A DNA stretch of 13,439 nucleotides from Fidelibacterota bacterium. GTDB taxonomy: Bacteria > Fidelibacterota > Marinisomatia > SCGC-AAA003-L08 > D37C17. Positions 7,412-13,439 of this stretch are shown piece by piece. Where the stretch lies: assembly GCA_002707765.1 (NCBI GenBank), contig PANV01000019.1, forward strand, positions 1 through 13,439, read 5' to 3'. The notes beneath the pieces were generated by a model that was not told the DNA's origin, searched no databases, and saw only the letters and a list, made by a program, of their open reading frames with translations. Position 1 is the first letter of the stretch; every line of letters starts with the position of its first letter. A program made the position numbers and the translations under genes.

Positions 7412-8603
7412 AGTAAATTTATATCTTTTAATTATTTTTTCATTTTTGACAGCACAATCGAATGAAGATCAGTATGTTCTTTTAGTTTCTTTTGATGGTT
7501 TCAGATACGATTATACTAATCGTTTAGAAACTCCTAATTTTGATTATTTAGAAAAGTGGGGTACAAAGTCACAATCTTTAAAGCCAATTTTCCCTTCATT
7601 TACTTTCCCAAATCATTATGCTATTGCTACAGGGTGTTATACAAATAAACATAAAATTATTGGTAATGAATTTTCAAAAATTTTTGATAATGAAAATATT
7701 GAAAGATATTCATATAAGGATATGACTACTGTACAAGATGCTAAATGGTATGGAGCTGAACCAATTTGGGTAACTGCTGAAAAAAATAATTTAATTTCTG
7801 CTACTTATTTTTGGGTTGGATCTGAAGCTCCTATAAAAGGATTTTATCCAACATATTATAAAAATTATAAAAATGGAGTTAATCCAAAAGATAAAGTTGA
7901 CCAGGTAATTGAATGGTTTAGTCTGCCTGTTGAAGAAAGGCCAAGATTAGTTTGTTTGTATTTTAATGAACCAGACCATGCGGGTCATGTTTATGGAGCC
8001 GATTCTGAAGAGGTTAATGAACAAATTAAAAAATCTGATGAAATTTTAGGATATTTATTAAAATCATTAACAAGGCTTGACATTTTTAATAAAATCAATT
8101 TAATTGTTTTGAGTGATCATGGGATGGCTACAGTATCTGAAGAGAGAGTAATTAATATTGATGACTTTAATATTGATGGAATTATAGATGGAGAAGGTCC
8201 GTTGGTTAGTATTAAAGATACCTCACAATCCAGAGACTTATTAAATCAGCTTAACATCCCTAATACAAAAATAGTATCCTCTTTTAATAATGAGGATTTA
8301 CATTATGATAATCCTTTATTTGATTATATTTTGCTTGCTGATGAAGGTTGGATGATTTATGATTCTAATATTTTTAAAAAGTATAATGGTAAATTACCTG
8401 TAAAAGGAATGCATGGATATGATTCAAATCAAATGAACATGCATGCAATTTTTTATGCTTATGGACCAAAAATTAAAGAAAATTTAAAAATTGAAACATT
8501 TGAATTAATACACATATATCCACTGATATGTAATATTTTAAATATTCCTCAGTATGATGATATCGATGGTTCAATTGATGTATTAAAGCCAATTTTAAGA
8601 TAA
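7398..8603 (+). CDS. Ecto-nucleotide pyrophosphatase/phosphodiesterase (alkaline phosphatase superfamily)
   Basis: This 401-residue protein hydrolyses phosphodiester or pyrophosphate bonds of nucleotides or lipid head groups outside the cytoplasm. It has a signal peptide (about 1-20, ending FLTAQS). Every zinc ligand and catalytic residue of the NPP family can be placed: Asp33 in VSFDGFR; the nucleophile Thr69 and Asn72 in FPSFTFPNHY; Asp193 and His197 in EPDHAGHVYG; Asp240 and His241 in LSDHGM; and His349 in NMHAIF. The set is complete and the length is normal for bacterial members. The ATG at 7398 is preferred over the adjacent in-frame TTG at 7395. The start overlaps the preceding gene by 14 nt, and the next gene starts directly after the stop. 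Likely substrates are extracellular nucleotides, sugar nucleotides or phospholipid-derived diesters; the sequence does not tell which. Confidence 0.95.
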   Translation: MKINKVNLYLLIIFSFLTAQSNEDQYVLLVSFDGFRYDYTNRLETPNFDYLEKWGTKSQSLKPIFPSFTFPNHYAIATGCYTNKHKIIGNEFSKIFDNENIERYSYKDMTTVQDAKWYGAEPIWVTAEKNNLISATYFWVGSEAPIKGFYPTYYKNYKNGVNPKDKVDQVIEWFSLPVEERPRLVCLYFNEPDHAGHVYGADSEEVNEQIKKSDEILGYLLKSLTRLDIFNKINLIVLSDHGMATVSEERVINIDDFNIDGIIDGEGPLVSIKDTSQSRDLLNQLNIPNTKIVSSFNNEDLHYDNPLFDYILLADEGWMIYDSNIFKKYNGKLPVKGMHGYDSNQMNMHAIFYAYGPKIKENLKIETFELIHIYPLICNILNIPQYDDIDGSIDVLKPILR

Positions 8604-9317
8604 ATGGAATTTTTTTATTCTGATGATATACATGATGATGTCATAAAGCTAAATACACATGAATCAAAACATTGTATTAGAGTTTTAAGAAAAAAAGAAG
8701 GCGAATCTTTAAATGTTGTTGATGGAAAAGGAACTTTGTATCAAGGTAAGTTAATATCAATAACTAAGAAAAATTGTTATGTTAGAATTGATAAAATATT
8801 TGAGAATTACAGTTGTAGAGACTATTATATACATATTGCTATTTCCCCTATAAAAAATCATGATAGAATTGAGTGGTTTGTCGAGAAATCAATTGAAATA
8901 GGAGTAGATGAAATTTCTTTTATTAGATGTGAAAGGACACTTAGAAAAAAAATTAAATTGGAAAGGTTACATAGAACCGCACTATCTGCAATGAAACAAA
9001 CATTAAAAGCTAAAATACCAATAATTAATGATATTATTGATTTTGATGATTTTGTAAATGTTAACAATAAAAGTAATATGTTTATATGTCATTTAGAAAA
9101 TGAAAATAGAAAAAATTTATTTCATTATAGAAAAGAAATATCTGATAATTATAAACACTGCATTTTAATTGGACCTGAGGGTGATTTTACATCTAATGAA
9201 ATAAAACTTTCAAAAAAAATGAATCATCATCCAATTACTTTAGGTACTAGTCGATTAAGAACGGAAACTGCTGGAGTAGTTTCATGTAGCATATTAAATT
9301 TTCTAAATACATTATGA
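8604..9317 (+). CDS. rsmE: 16S rRNA (uracil-1498-N3)-methyltransferase
   Basis: RsmE methylates U1498 of 16S rRNA at N3 using S-adenosylmethionine and belongs to the SPOUT (knotted) class. The 237 residues match the family length. The N-terminal PUA-like part has SKHCIRVLR (21-29). The SPOUT part has EKSIEIGVDEI (94-104), RCERT (108-112), SAMKQTLKAKIP (128-139), the cofactor loop GPEGDFTSNE (190-199) and the knot segment LGTSRLRTETA (213-223). The ATG immediately follows the stop of the phosphodiesterase gene, and the stop overlaps the tadA start (ATGA). A housekeeping RNA-modification pair at the end of an envelope-related cluster suggests the long operon joins two functional groups. Confidence 0.96.
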   Translation: MEFFYSDDIHDDVIKLNTHESKHCIRVLRKKEGESLNVVDGKGTLYQGKLISITKKNCYVRIDKIFENYSCRDYYIHIAISPIKNHDRIEWFVEKSIEIGVDEISFIRCERTLRKKIKLERLHRTALSAMKQTLKAKIPIINDIIDFDDFVNVNNKSNMFICHLENENRKNLFHYRKEISDNYKHCILIGPEGDFTSNEIKLSKKMNHHPITLGTSRLRTETAGVVSCSILNFLNTL

Positions 9318-9763
9318 TTATTAATGATAATATGCGTTGGATGACAAAAGCAATTGATCAAGCTAATTATGCTTTAAAAAAAGATGAAGTCCCTATTGGA
9401 GCAGTCATAGTTAAAGATAATAAAATAATAGGCAAAGGATATAATCAAGTAGAATCATTAAAAGATTCAACAGCTCATGCTGAAATTTTAGCAATTACTT
9501 CAGCATCAGATAGTCTAGGTGATTGGAGGCTAAATAAGTCTAGTCTTTATGTAACAAAAGAACCTTGTTTAATGTGCTGGGGAGCAATTAGAAATTCTAG
9601 AATTTCTAATGTATATTTTGGGGCAAATGATGAGGGAGTAAACTTAGAAATTTTACAGTCTAAATTAGAATTTGATATGCCACATTTAAGTTTTGTTGAA
9701 GGTGGTATTTTAGAATATGATTGCAAGAAAATTTTACAAGATTTTTTTTTAAATAAGAGATAA
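9314..9763 (+). CDS. tadA: tRNA-specific adenosine deaminase
   Basis: TadA deaminates A34 to inosine in tRNA-Arg(ACG) so that it reads CGU, CGC and CGA. The 149 residues carry the cytidine-deaminase fold zinc site: His55-Ala-Glu57 (HAE, with Glu57 the proton shuttle) and Pro84-Cys85-x-x-Cys88 (PCLMC). EVPIGAVIV near the N-terminus and RISNVYFGANDEG (95-108) are typical of TadA rather than of guanine deaminase, although small nucleoside deaminases are close relatives. The presence of tRNA-Arg(ACG) at 1613-1686 supports this assignment. The start overlaps rsmE by 4 nt. An in-frame ATG at codon 7 is an alternative start. It is the last gene of the nine-gene run; no hairpin terminator is seen before tRNA-Ser. 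Confidence 0.93.
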   Translation: MIINDNMRWMTKAIDQANYALKKDEVPIGAVIVKDNKIIGKGYNQVESLKDSTAHAEILAITSASDSLGDWRLNKSSLYVTKEPCLMCWGAIRNSRISNVYFGANDEGVNLEILQSKLEFDMPHLSFVEGGILEYDCKKILQDFFLNKR

Positions 9764-9802
9764 TATAAATTATGCTATCTTAATTTAATGTTATTTAATA
9801 AA

Positions 9803-9889
9803 GGAGAGGTGTCTGAGTGGTTTAAGGTGCACGTCTGGAACGCGTGTGTAGATGAAAGTCTACCGGGAGTTCGAATCTCCCCCTCTCCG
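9803..9889 (+). tRNA. tRNA-Ser (anticodon GGA)
   Basis: The acceptor stem is GGAGAGG (9803-9809) with CCTCTCC (9882-9888). The anticodon stem CACGT/GCGTG encloses CTGGAAC, with GGA at 9837-9839. A long class-II variable arm has the stem GTAGA (9848-9852) with TCTAC (9859-9863). The T-arm is GGGAG TTCGAAT CTCCC (9865-9881), and the discriminator is G9889, as in serine tRNAs. CCA is not encoded. It starts 39 nt after tadA and ends 11 nt before the next start codon. Confidence 0.97.
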
Positions 9890-9900
9890 CAGAGAATAAG

Positions 9901-11997
9901 ATGAAAAAAAATATATATATTATTATAACACTATTAAGTTTCATTATTTCTAAAGATCTAGATGGAATTGGATATGTGTCTTTTATTGATGGTAATTGTT
10001 ATGTTGAAAATATAGTCCTAGATAGGCAGTCATATCCATTGTTGGGAAATTTAATTTTTAATCATGATATTATTTCATCAGTAGATAATTCTACATGTGA
10101 AATATTATTTAATGATAATTCATCATTAATAAAATTAGACTCTAACACAAAAATTAAAATTTATATTGATGATTTTTCAAAAACTATTACTCTCATTAAT
10201 GGAAGTGTTTATGGAAAAACTGCTAAAATAGATGAAAAATTTTACATTAAAACTATACATAATGATATTTATTTAAATGATAATGCAGTTTGGGTTTCCA
10301 CAAGTATTAATGCAGATGAAATTATTTCTTTGAAATCTAATTTGGATATTTTTAATAATTACAAAAAATCAAGAATTCAGTTAGTCCAGTTTATAGGCTA
10401 TAAAATAAATCGAACAGGAAAAGTTTTAGAAGACGGTACTAGTGAATTTCCTAAATATATTTTAGAAAATAAAATAAATGAACAAAAAAAGTCAGATTAT
10501 AATAATATAGATATTATTTTTCATGATGATGATTTAGTCCCACAATATAGAAAAATTCAAAAGAAGACAAGAGAAAGTGACGGATTTTATTTTAGTTTTA
10601 GCTCGGGACCCAGGTATATTAGAAATGATAATTTTTTTAATATTGGTTTTTTCCCTTTTTATAAAAATAAAAATTTTACTTTTAGTGCTAAATTGGATTT
10701 TTATTTAAACTCAGATGGAAAAATTTCTAAAAGTAATTGGTATGATAAAAATAACTTTCTTGAAAAAATAAATTTCATTTATGAATTTGAAAATTATGAA
10801 AATAGTTTTCAATTATATGCAGGAGAAATAGAGAAAGTTAGCTTTGGAAATGGATATTTAGTTAATTCAATTTCAAATTCGTTTGATTATCCTTACAATA
10901 ATTTTGGAATTGATTTAAAATATAAGTTAGGAAATGATTTTTTAAATTTCCGATTCATTATTCCAAGTATTAGAGACTACTTTAGAGAGGGAGGAGTGAT
11001 AGGATTACATTCTTCTTTATTTTTATCACACAGATTCCCATTAACTTTGGGATTCGGTTTTTTTCAAGATTTAAATGTTTTTAGTCAATACAGATTTATA
11101 TATGACTTCCCAAATGATTATGAAAATTATAAAGGTCTACCTTCAAGAAATGTAAAAGCAGCGGAGTTTGATTTTAATTTTGATTTTATTAAAAATATGA
11201 ATTATGAAGTTTCATTATTTGGCGAATTAGTAGGAATATGGTATCCAGAAAATATTCATTATGCTAGAAATAATGGAACTGGGTCTATTGGAAGTGTAGA
11301 GGTAGCTGAAAGAAAGGGAGTTTGGGGTATGATGACTCCTGGTATATCAGTTAAGTTACAGAATGTACATGAAATTAAATTTTCAAATAATTATAACTCT
11401 GCTGGATTTTATCCATCATACTTCAATACTAATTATCTTTACAATAGAGCAGTATATTTTAAAATTGATCAGCCTTTAGATTTTAATAATCAAAACTTTA
11501 TGTTATTATCTGAACAAATTGATATGCTTAATAGTTTTGCAATCAATGAAGAATTAACAGAGTTTATGCTTCCAAAAGAAATTTATCCAATGATACTGAA
11601 TAAATTTAATCCTTCACCCATAAGAGGTTTTACAATTGAATATAATTATACCTTTAGAAATAAAGCTGATTTTTCTATTCTTTTTAGTAGACTAACACAG
11701 ACAATTCCATTATTAGTAAATAATGCCTATTACACTTTAGAATCTAATATTTCAATAGGAGATGGATATCTTAAAAATATTTCAAATTTAGATTTTTATT
11801 TTCAAAATATATTTTTCATTGGAGATTCTGATAAACAAGAGCTAGTTTTAGGAGCAAATATTGGTTTAAAAATTACACCTGTATTATCTTTGATTATCGA
11901 TCTATCGCAAGTATATTACGATTCAGATCTTGATGGAAGCATGATGAAAGAACTTGATTTTTTAAATTTTGGATTAAATATTGGAGCATCTTTTTAG
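9901..11997 (+). CDS. FecR-like domain protein with C-terminal outer-membrane beta-barrel
   Basis: The 698-residue protein has a signal peptide (about 1-17, ending IISK). Residues 22-135 look like a FecR domain: GYVSFIDGNCYVEN, PLLGNLIFNHDIISS, CEILFNDNSSLIKLDSNTKI, then LINGSVYGK and FYIKTIHNDIYL. A charged linker (about 165-225) leads to a long stretch (about 227-698) of alternating hydrophobic and polar strands rich in Phe, Tyr and Asn, ending in Phe as outer-membrane barrel proteins do. Classical FecR is an inner-membrane regulator of a sigma factor; no sigma factor or transmembrane helix is present here, so the domain probably serves a structural or sensing role in the periplasm. The start lies only 11 nt after tRNA-Ser, with a weak purine stretch (AGAGAATAAG) as the possible RBS. 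The barrel part is not similar to anything I recognise. Confidence 0.8.
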   Translation: MKKNIYIIITLLSFIISKDLDGIGYVSFIDGNCYVENIVLDRQSYPLLGNLIFNHDIISSVDNSTCEILFNDNSSLIKLDSNTKIKIYIDDFSKTITLINGSVYGKTAKIDEKFYIKTIHNDIYLNDNAVWVSTSINADEIISLKSNLDIFNNYKKSRIQLVQFIGYKINRTGKVLEDGTSEFPKYILENKINEQKKSDYNNIDIIFHDDDLVPQYRKIQKKTRESDGFYFSFSSGPRYIRNDNFFNIGFFPFYKNKNFTFSAKLDFYLNSDGKISKSNWYDKNNFLEKINFIYEFENYENSFQLYAGEIEKVSFGNGYLVNSISNSFDYPYNNFGIDLKYKLGNDFLNFRFIIPSIRDYFREGGVIGLHSSLFLSHRFPLTLGFGFFQDLNVFSQYRFIYDFPNDYENYKGLPSRNVKAAEFDFNFDFIKNMNYEVSLFGELVGIWYPENIHYARNNGTGSIGSVEVAERKGVWGMMTPGISVKLQNVHEIKFSNNYNSAGFYPSYFNTNYLYNRAVYFKIDQPLDFNNQNFMLLSEQIDMLNSFAINEELTEFMLPKEIYPMILNKFNPSPIRGFTIEYNYTFRNKADFSILFSRLTQTIPLLVNNAYYTLESNISIGDGYLKNISNLDFYFQNIFFIGDSDKQELVLGANIGLKITPVLSLIIDLSQVYYDSDLDGSMMKELDFLNFGLNIGASF

Positions 11998-11998
11998 T

Positions 11999-12196
11999 AT
12001 GAATTTTAAATCTTTTTTTTATGTATTAATTGGTATGTCTCTGCTTGGTTTGTCTTTAGGATATGTCCTTGGTTTTTATATACAAAAGCATAGTTCTAAT
12101 AATTTTTGGTTCTATTTATCTGTACCATTATTTGTTATTGCTTCTTTATTAATTATTTATGGAGCACTATTTTTAAAGGATAATAAAAATGAATAA
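11999..12196 (+). CDS. Small two-helix membrane protein of unknown function
   Basis: The start is taken as the ATG at 11999, one base after the previous stop, with GGAG at 11983-11986 as a distant RBS. An in-frame TTG at 11981 would add six residues but lies inside the barrel gene. The 65-residue product has two membrane segments (about 5-27, with small-residue repeats GMSLLGLSLGYVLG, and 36-59) joined by a short polar turn, and a charged tail. Size and glycine pattern recall small AtpZ/AtpI-like proteins, but no signature is firm enough to assign it. The last 8 nt overlap the next gene (ATGAATAA). Confidence 0.65.
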   Translation: MNFKSFFYVLIGMSLLGLSLGYVLGFYIQKHSSNNFWFYLSVPLFVIASLLIIYGALFLKDNKNE

Positions 12197-12503
12197 AATG
12201 AATAAAAATAATAAAAAGAAAGCAACTAATACGGATAAAAAAGGAGATTTATTAATTCAAGTTGATGATTTAATGAATCAATTAGAAAACGATTATGGTC
12301 CGTTAATGTTGGAAGAACTTAAGAAAAGATTAAATAAAACAATTGAAGAGTTTCAAAATGATGTAGAATCTGTATTAAAGAGTGCATTTGAAAATCATAA
12401 ATTAAAGTATGATAATTCTGTTTCTAATTTGAATGAAACTGATGATGAAGTGCCTTCTTACATATCAGATTATGAAAATAAGAAAAAAAATAATAAGAAA
12501 TAA
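12189..12503 (+). CDS. Small charged coiled-coil-like protein of unknown function
   Basis: The 104-residue product has a Lys/Asn-rich basic start (about 1-18) and a helical central part (about 21-75, LLIQVDDLMNQLENDYG, then LEELKKRLNKTIEEF) with heptad-like spacing. An acidic segment (about 79-95) leads to a basic tail (KKKNNKK). No signal peptide or membrane segment is present. AAAGGA at 12176-12181 or so precedes the ATG at 12189; an ATG at 12198 is an alternative. I do not recognise a family. The stop codon ends one base before the SRP RNA, so the 3' end of this gene must carry any promoter the RNA has. Confidence 0.7.
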   Translation: MNKMNKNNKKKATNTDKKGDLLIQVDDLMNQLENDYGPLMLEELKKRLNKTIEEFQNDVESVLKSAFENHKLKYDNSVSNLNETDDEVPSYISDYENKKKNNKK

Positions 12504-12504
12504 C

Positions 12505-12773
12505 TCTGTGCTAGATGGGAAGTTAGCGGTTTCCTGTAACCTGAAACCCGCTATATGCAGGATTGAATTCCAATAGACGGGTGCTGCTGAATGTTGTAAA
12601 AGATTTATTAATAATATTGATACATTAGCTCTACGCAATAGGTATTTTCTGAACCCCGCCAGGTCTGGAAAGAAGCAACGGTAGGAATTATATTTATGTG
12701 CCGTAGAATCCTGATGTTGAGTTAGAGATTTTTCTTTCAATGTTAACAGAGAATTCAACTATTGGTGCACAGA
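12505..12773 (+). ncRNA. ffs: Signal recognition particle RNA, large bacterial type with Alu domain
   Basis: The SRP RNA binds Ffh and directs ribosomes making membrane and secreted proteins to FtsY. The Ffh-binding domain IV is clear: CCGCCAGGTC, the GGAA tetraloop (12667-12670), then AGAAGCAACGG. The ends close as a helix, TCTGTGC (12505-12511) with GCACAGA (12767-12773). The 5' part resembles the Alu domain of the Bacillus subtilis scRNA: GTGCTAGATGGGAAGTTAGCGG, the U-turn motif TGTAA (12535-12539), TAGCGG/CCGCTA pairing (12524-12529 with 12548-12553) and TCCTG/CAGGA complementarity (12532-12536 with 12558-12562). CTACG (12631-12635) pairs with CGTAG (12702-12706) in the long central helix, and ATGTGCCG is shared with the Bacillus RNA. 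About 269 nt fits the large class. dnaX follows directly, as in B. subtilis. Exact ends are inferred from the closing helix. Confidence 0.95.
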
Positions 12774-12783
12774 AAATTAAAAT

Positions 12784-13439
12784 ATGGTATATAAAGTTTT
12801 AGCCCTTAAATGGAGGCCTCAAAATTTTGATCAAGTCATTGGTCAAGATCATATAACTCAAGCATTAAAAAATGCAATTACTTTTAATAGATTGTCTCAT
12901 GCATTCACATTTAGTGGCCCTAGAGGAGTAGGTAAAACAACAACTGCAAGAATTTTAGCAAAAGAATTAAATCAAATCGAAGATATTAATTCATCATTTG
13001 ATGTTATTGAGATGGATGCTGCATCTAATAGGGGTATTGATGAGATAAGGAGCCTTAGAGAAAATGTTTCATTGGCTCCTGCCCATGGTAAATATAAAAT
13101 ATATATTATTGATGAAGTCCATATGTTAACTAAGGAAGCATTTAATGCACTGCTTAAAACACTTGAAGAACCTCCTAGTCATACTATTTTTATTTTAGCT
13201 ACGACTGATTCTCATAAAATGCCAGCTACAATTTTATCAAGGACTCAGAGATATGATTTTAGAAGATTAGGAATGAATGATATTAAAAAACAGCTAATTA
13301 TAATTTTAAAATCAGAAGATAAAAAGTTTTGTGATCAATCATTAGATTTAATTGCTAGAAAAGCTGATGGAAGTATGAGAGATGCATTGGGTTATCTAGA
13401 TCAAGTAATAAATTATTGTGAAAATGAAATTGATTTAAA
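12784..13439 (+). CDS. dnaX: DNA polymerase III subunit gamma/tau, N-terminal part (3' truncated), lacking the zinc module
   Basis: The frame is open from the ATG at 12784 to the window end (218 full codons). DnaX is the ATPase of the clamp loader that places the beta clamp on DNA. Seen are the start YKVLALKWRPQNFDQVIGQ, typical of the family; Walker A GPRGVGKTT (45-53); VIEMDAASNRGIDEIR (74-89); Walker B YIIDEVHML (107-115); FNALLKTLEEPP (120-131); ILATTD (sensor 1); and ILSRTQRYDF, where the usual SRC motif reads SRT. RKADGSMRDAL, the sensor-2 region, is near the end. Between AKELN (59-63) and FDVIEMDAASN only eight residues remain, so the usual four-cysteine zinc loop is absent. No strong RBS is visible in the 10 nt after the SRP RNA. 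Confidence 0.97.
   Translation, partial: MVYKVLALKWRPQNFDQVIGQDHITQALKNAITFNRLSHAFTFSGPRGVGKTTTARILAKELNQIEDINSSFDVIEMDAASNRGIDEIRSLRENVSLAPAHGKYKIYIIDEVHMLTKEAFNALLKTLEEPPSHTIFILATTDSHKMPATILSRTQRYDFRRLGMNDIKKQLIIILKSEDKKFCDQSLDLIARKADGSMRDALGYLDQVINYCENEIDL

Noticed and set aside
8858..9067. Minus-strand open frame of 69 codons
   Set aside because: It lies fully inside rsmE, whose own frame carries clear family motifs.
11981..11998. TTG start adding six residues to the small membrane protein
   Set aside because: The ATG at 11999 directly follows the upstream stop and has GGAG before it; the TTG overlaps the barrel gene's end without an RBS.
12465..12758. Minus-strand open frame of 97 codons
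   Set aside because: It is the antisense of the SRP RNA, whose conserved motifs explain the sequence.
1..13439. CRISPR array, insertion sequence, prophage, toxin-antitoxin or defence genes
   Set aside because: I looked for regular repeats, terminal inverted repeats, transposase or integrase motifs and small paired genes and saw none; the two tRNAs show no duplicated 3' end that would mark an attachment site.

Overview
The window is very AT-rich (roughly a quarter to 30% GC by eye) and densely packed with genes. It most resembles a marine bacterium of the FCB superphylum, and my best guess is Candidatus Marinimicrobia (SAR406). Three things point there: a secreted protein joining a dockerin-like segment to a type-A T9SS sorting domain (YPNPFNPTT...), a TonB-dependent receptor with a carboxypeptidase-like N-terminal domain, and a FecR-like domain fused to an outer-membrane barrel. 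This is inference from family resemblance; no phylogenetic marker was searched.

Layout. Positions 1-660 hold the 3' end of a secreted, T9SS-sorted protein gene. It converges on a minus-strand alpha/beta-hydrolase gene (727-1527), with a bidirectional hairpin terminator between them. Everything from 1613 on is on the plus strand: tRNA-Arg(ACG) with its own putative terminator, then nine protein genes (1800-9763) whose gaps are at most 14 nt and which often overlap. In order these are an atypical SDR, a DUF2878 membrane protein, an exported START-like protein, a glutathione peroxidase, a TonB-dependent receptor, a small exported repeat-like protein, an ecto-nucleotide pyrophosphatase/phosphodiesterase, rsmE and tadA. 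Then come tRNA-Ser(GGA), a FecR/beta-barrel protein, two small unrecognised genes, a large Alu-containing SRP RNA, and the 5' part of dnaX, which runs off the end.

How the genes may work together. The first part of the cluster looks like envelope upkeep (membrane protein, lipid-binding-like fold, peroxide removal, outer-membrane uptake, extracytoplasmic phosphodiesterase). The second part is housekeeping for translation and replication (rRNA methylation, tRNA wobble deamination, SRP RNA, clamp loader). TadA and its classical substrate tRNA-Arg(ACG) are both present. The SRP RNA-dnaX order is the same as in Bacillus subtilis.

I see no CRISPR array, insertion sequence, phage gene or toxin-antitoxin pair. 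The points most worth following are a DnaX without its usual four-cysteine zinc module, a large SRP RNA in what looks like an FCB genome, structured RNAs only about 10 nt from coding regions, and a recurring 14-nt gene overlap.
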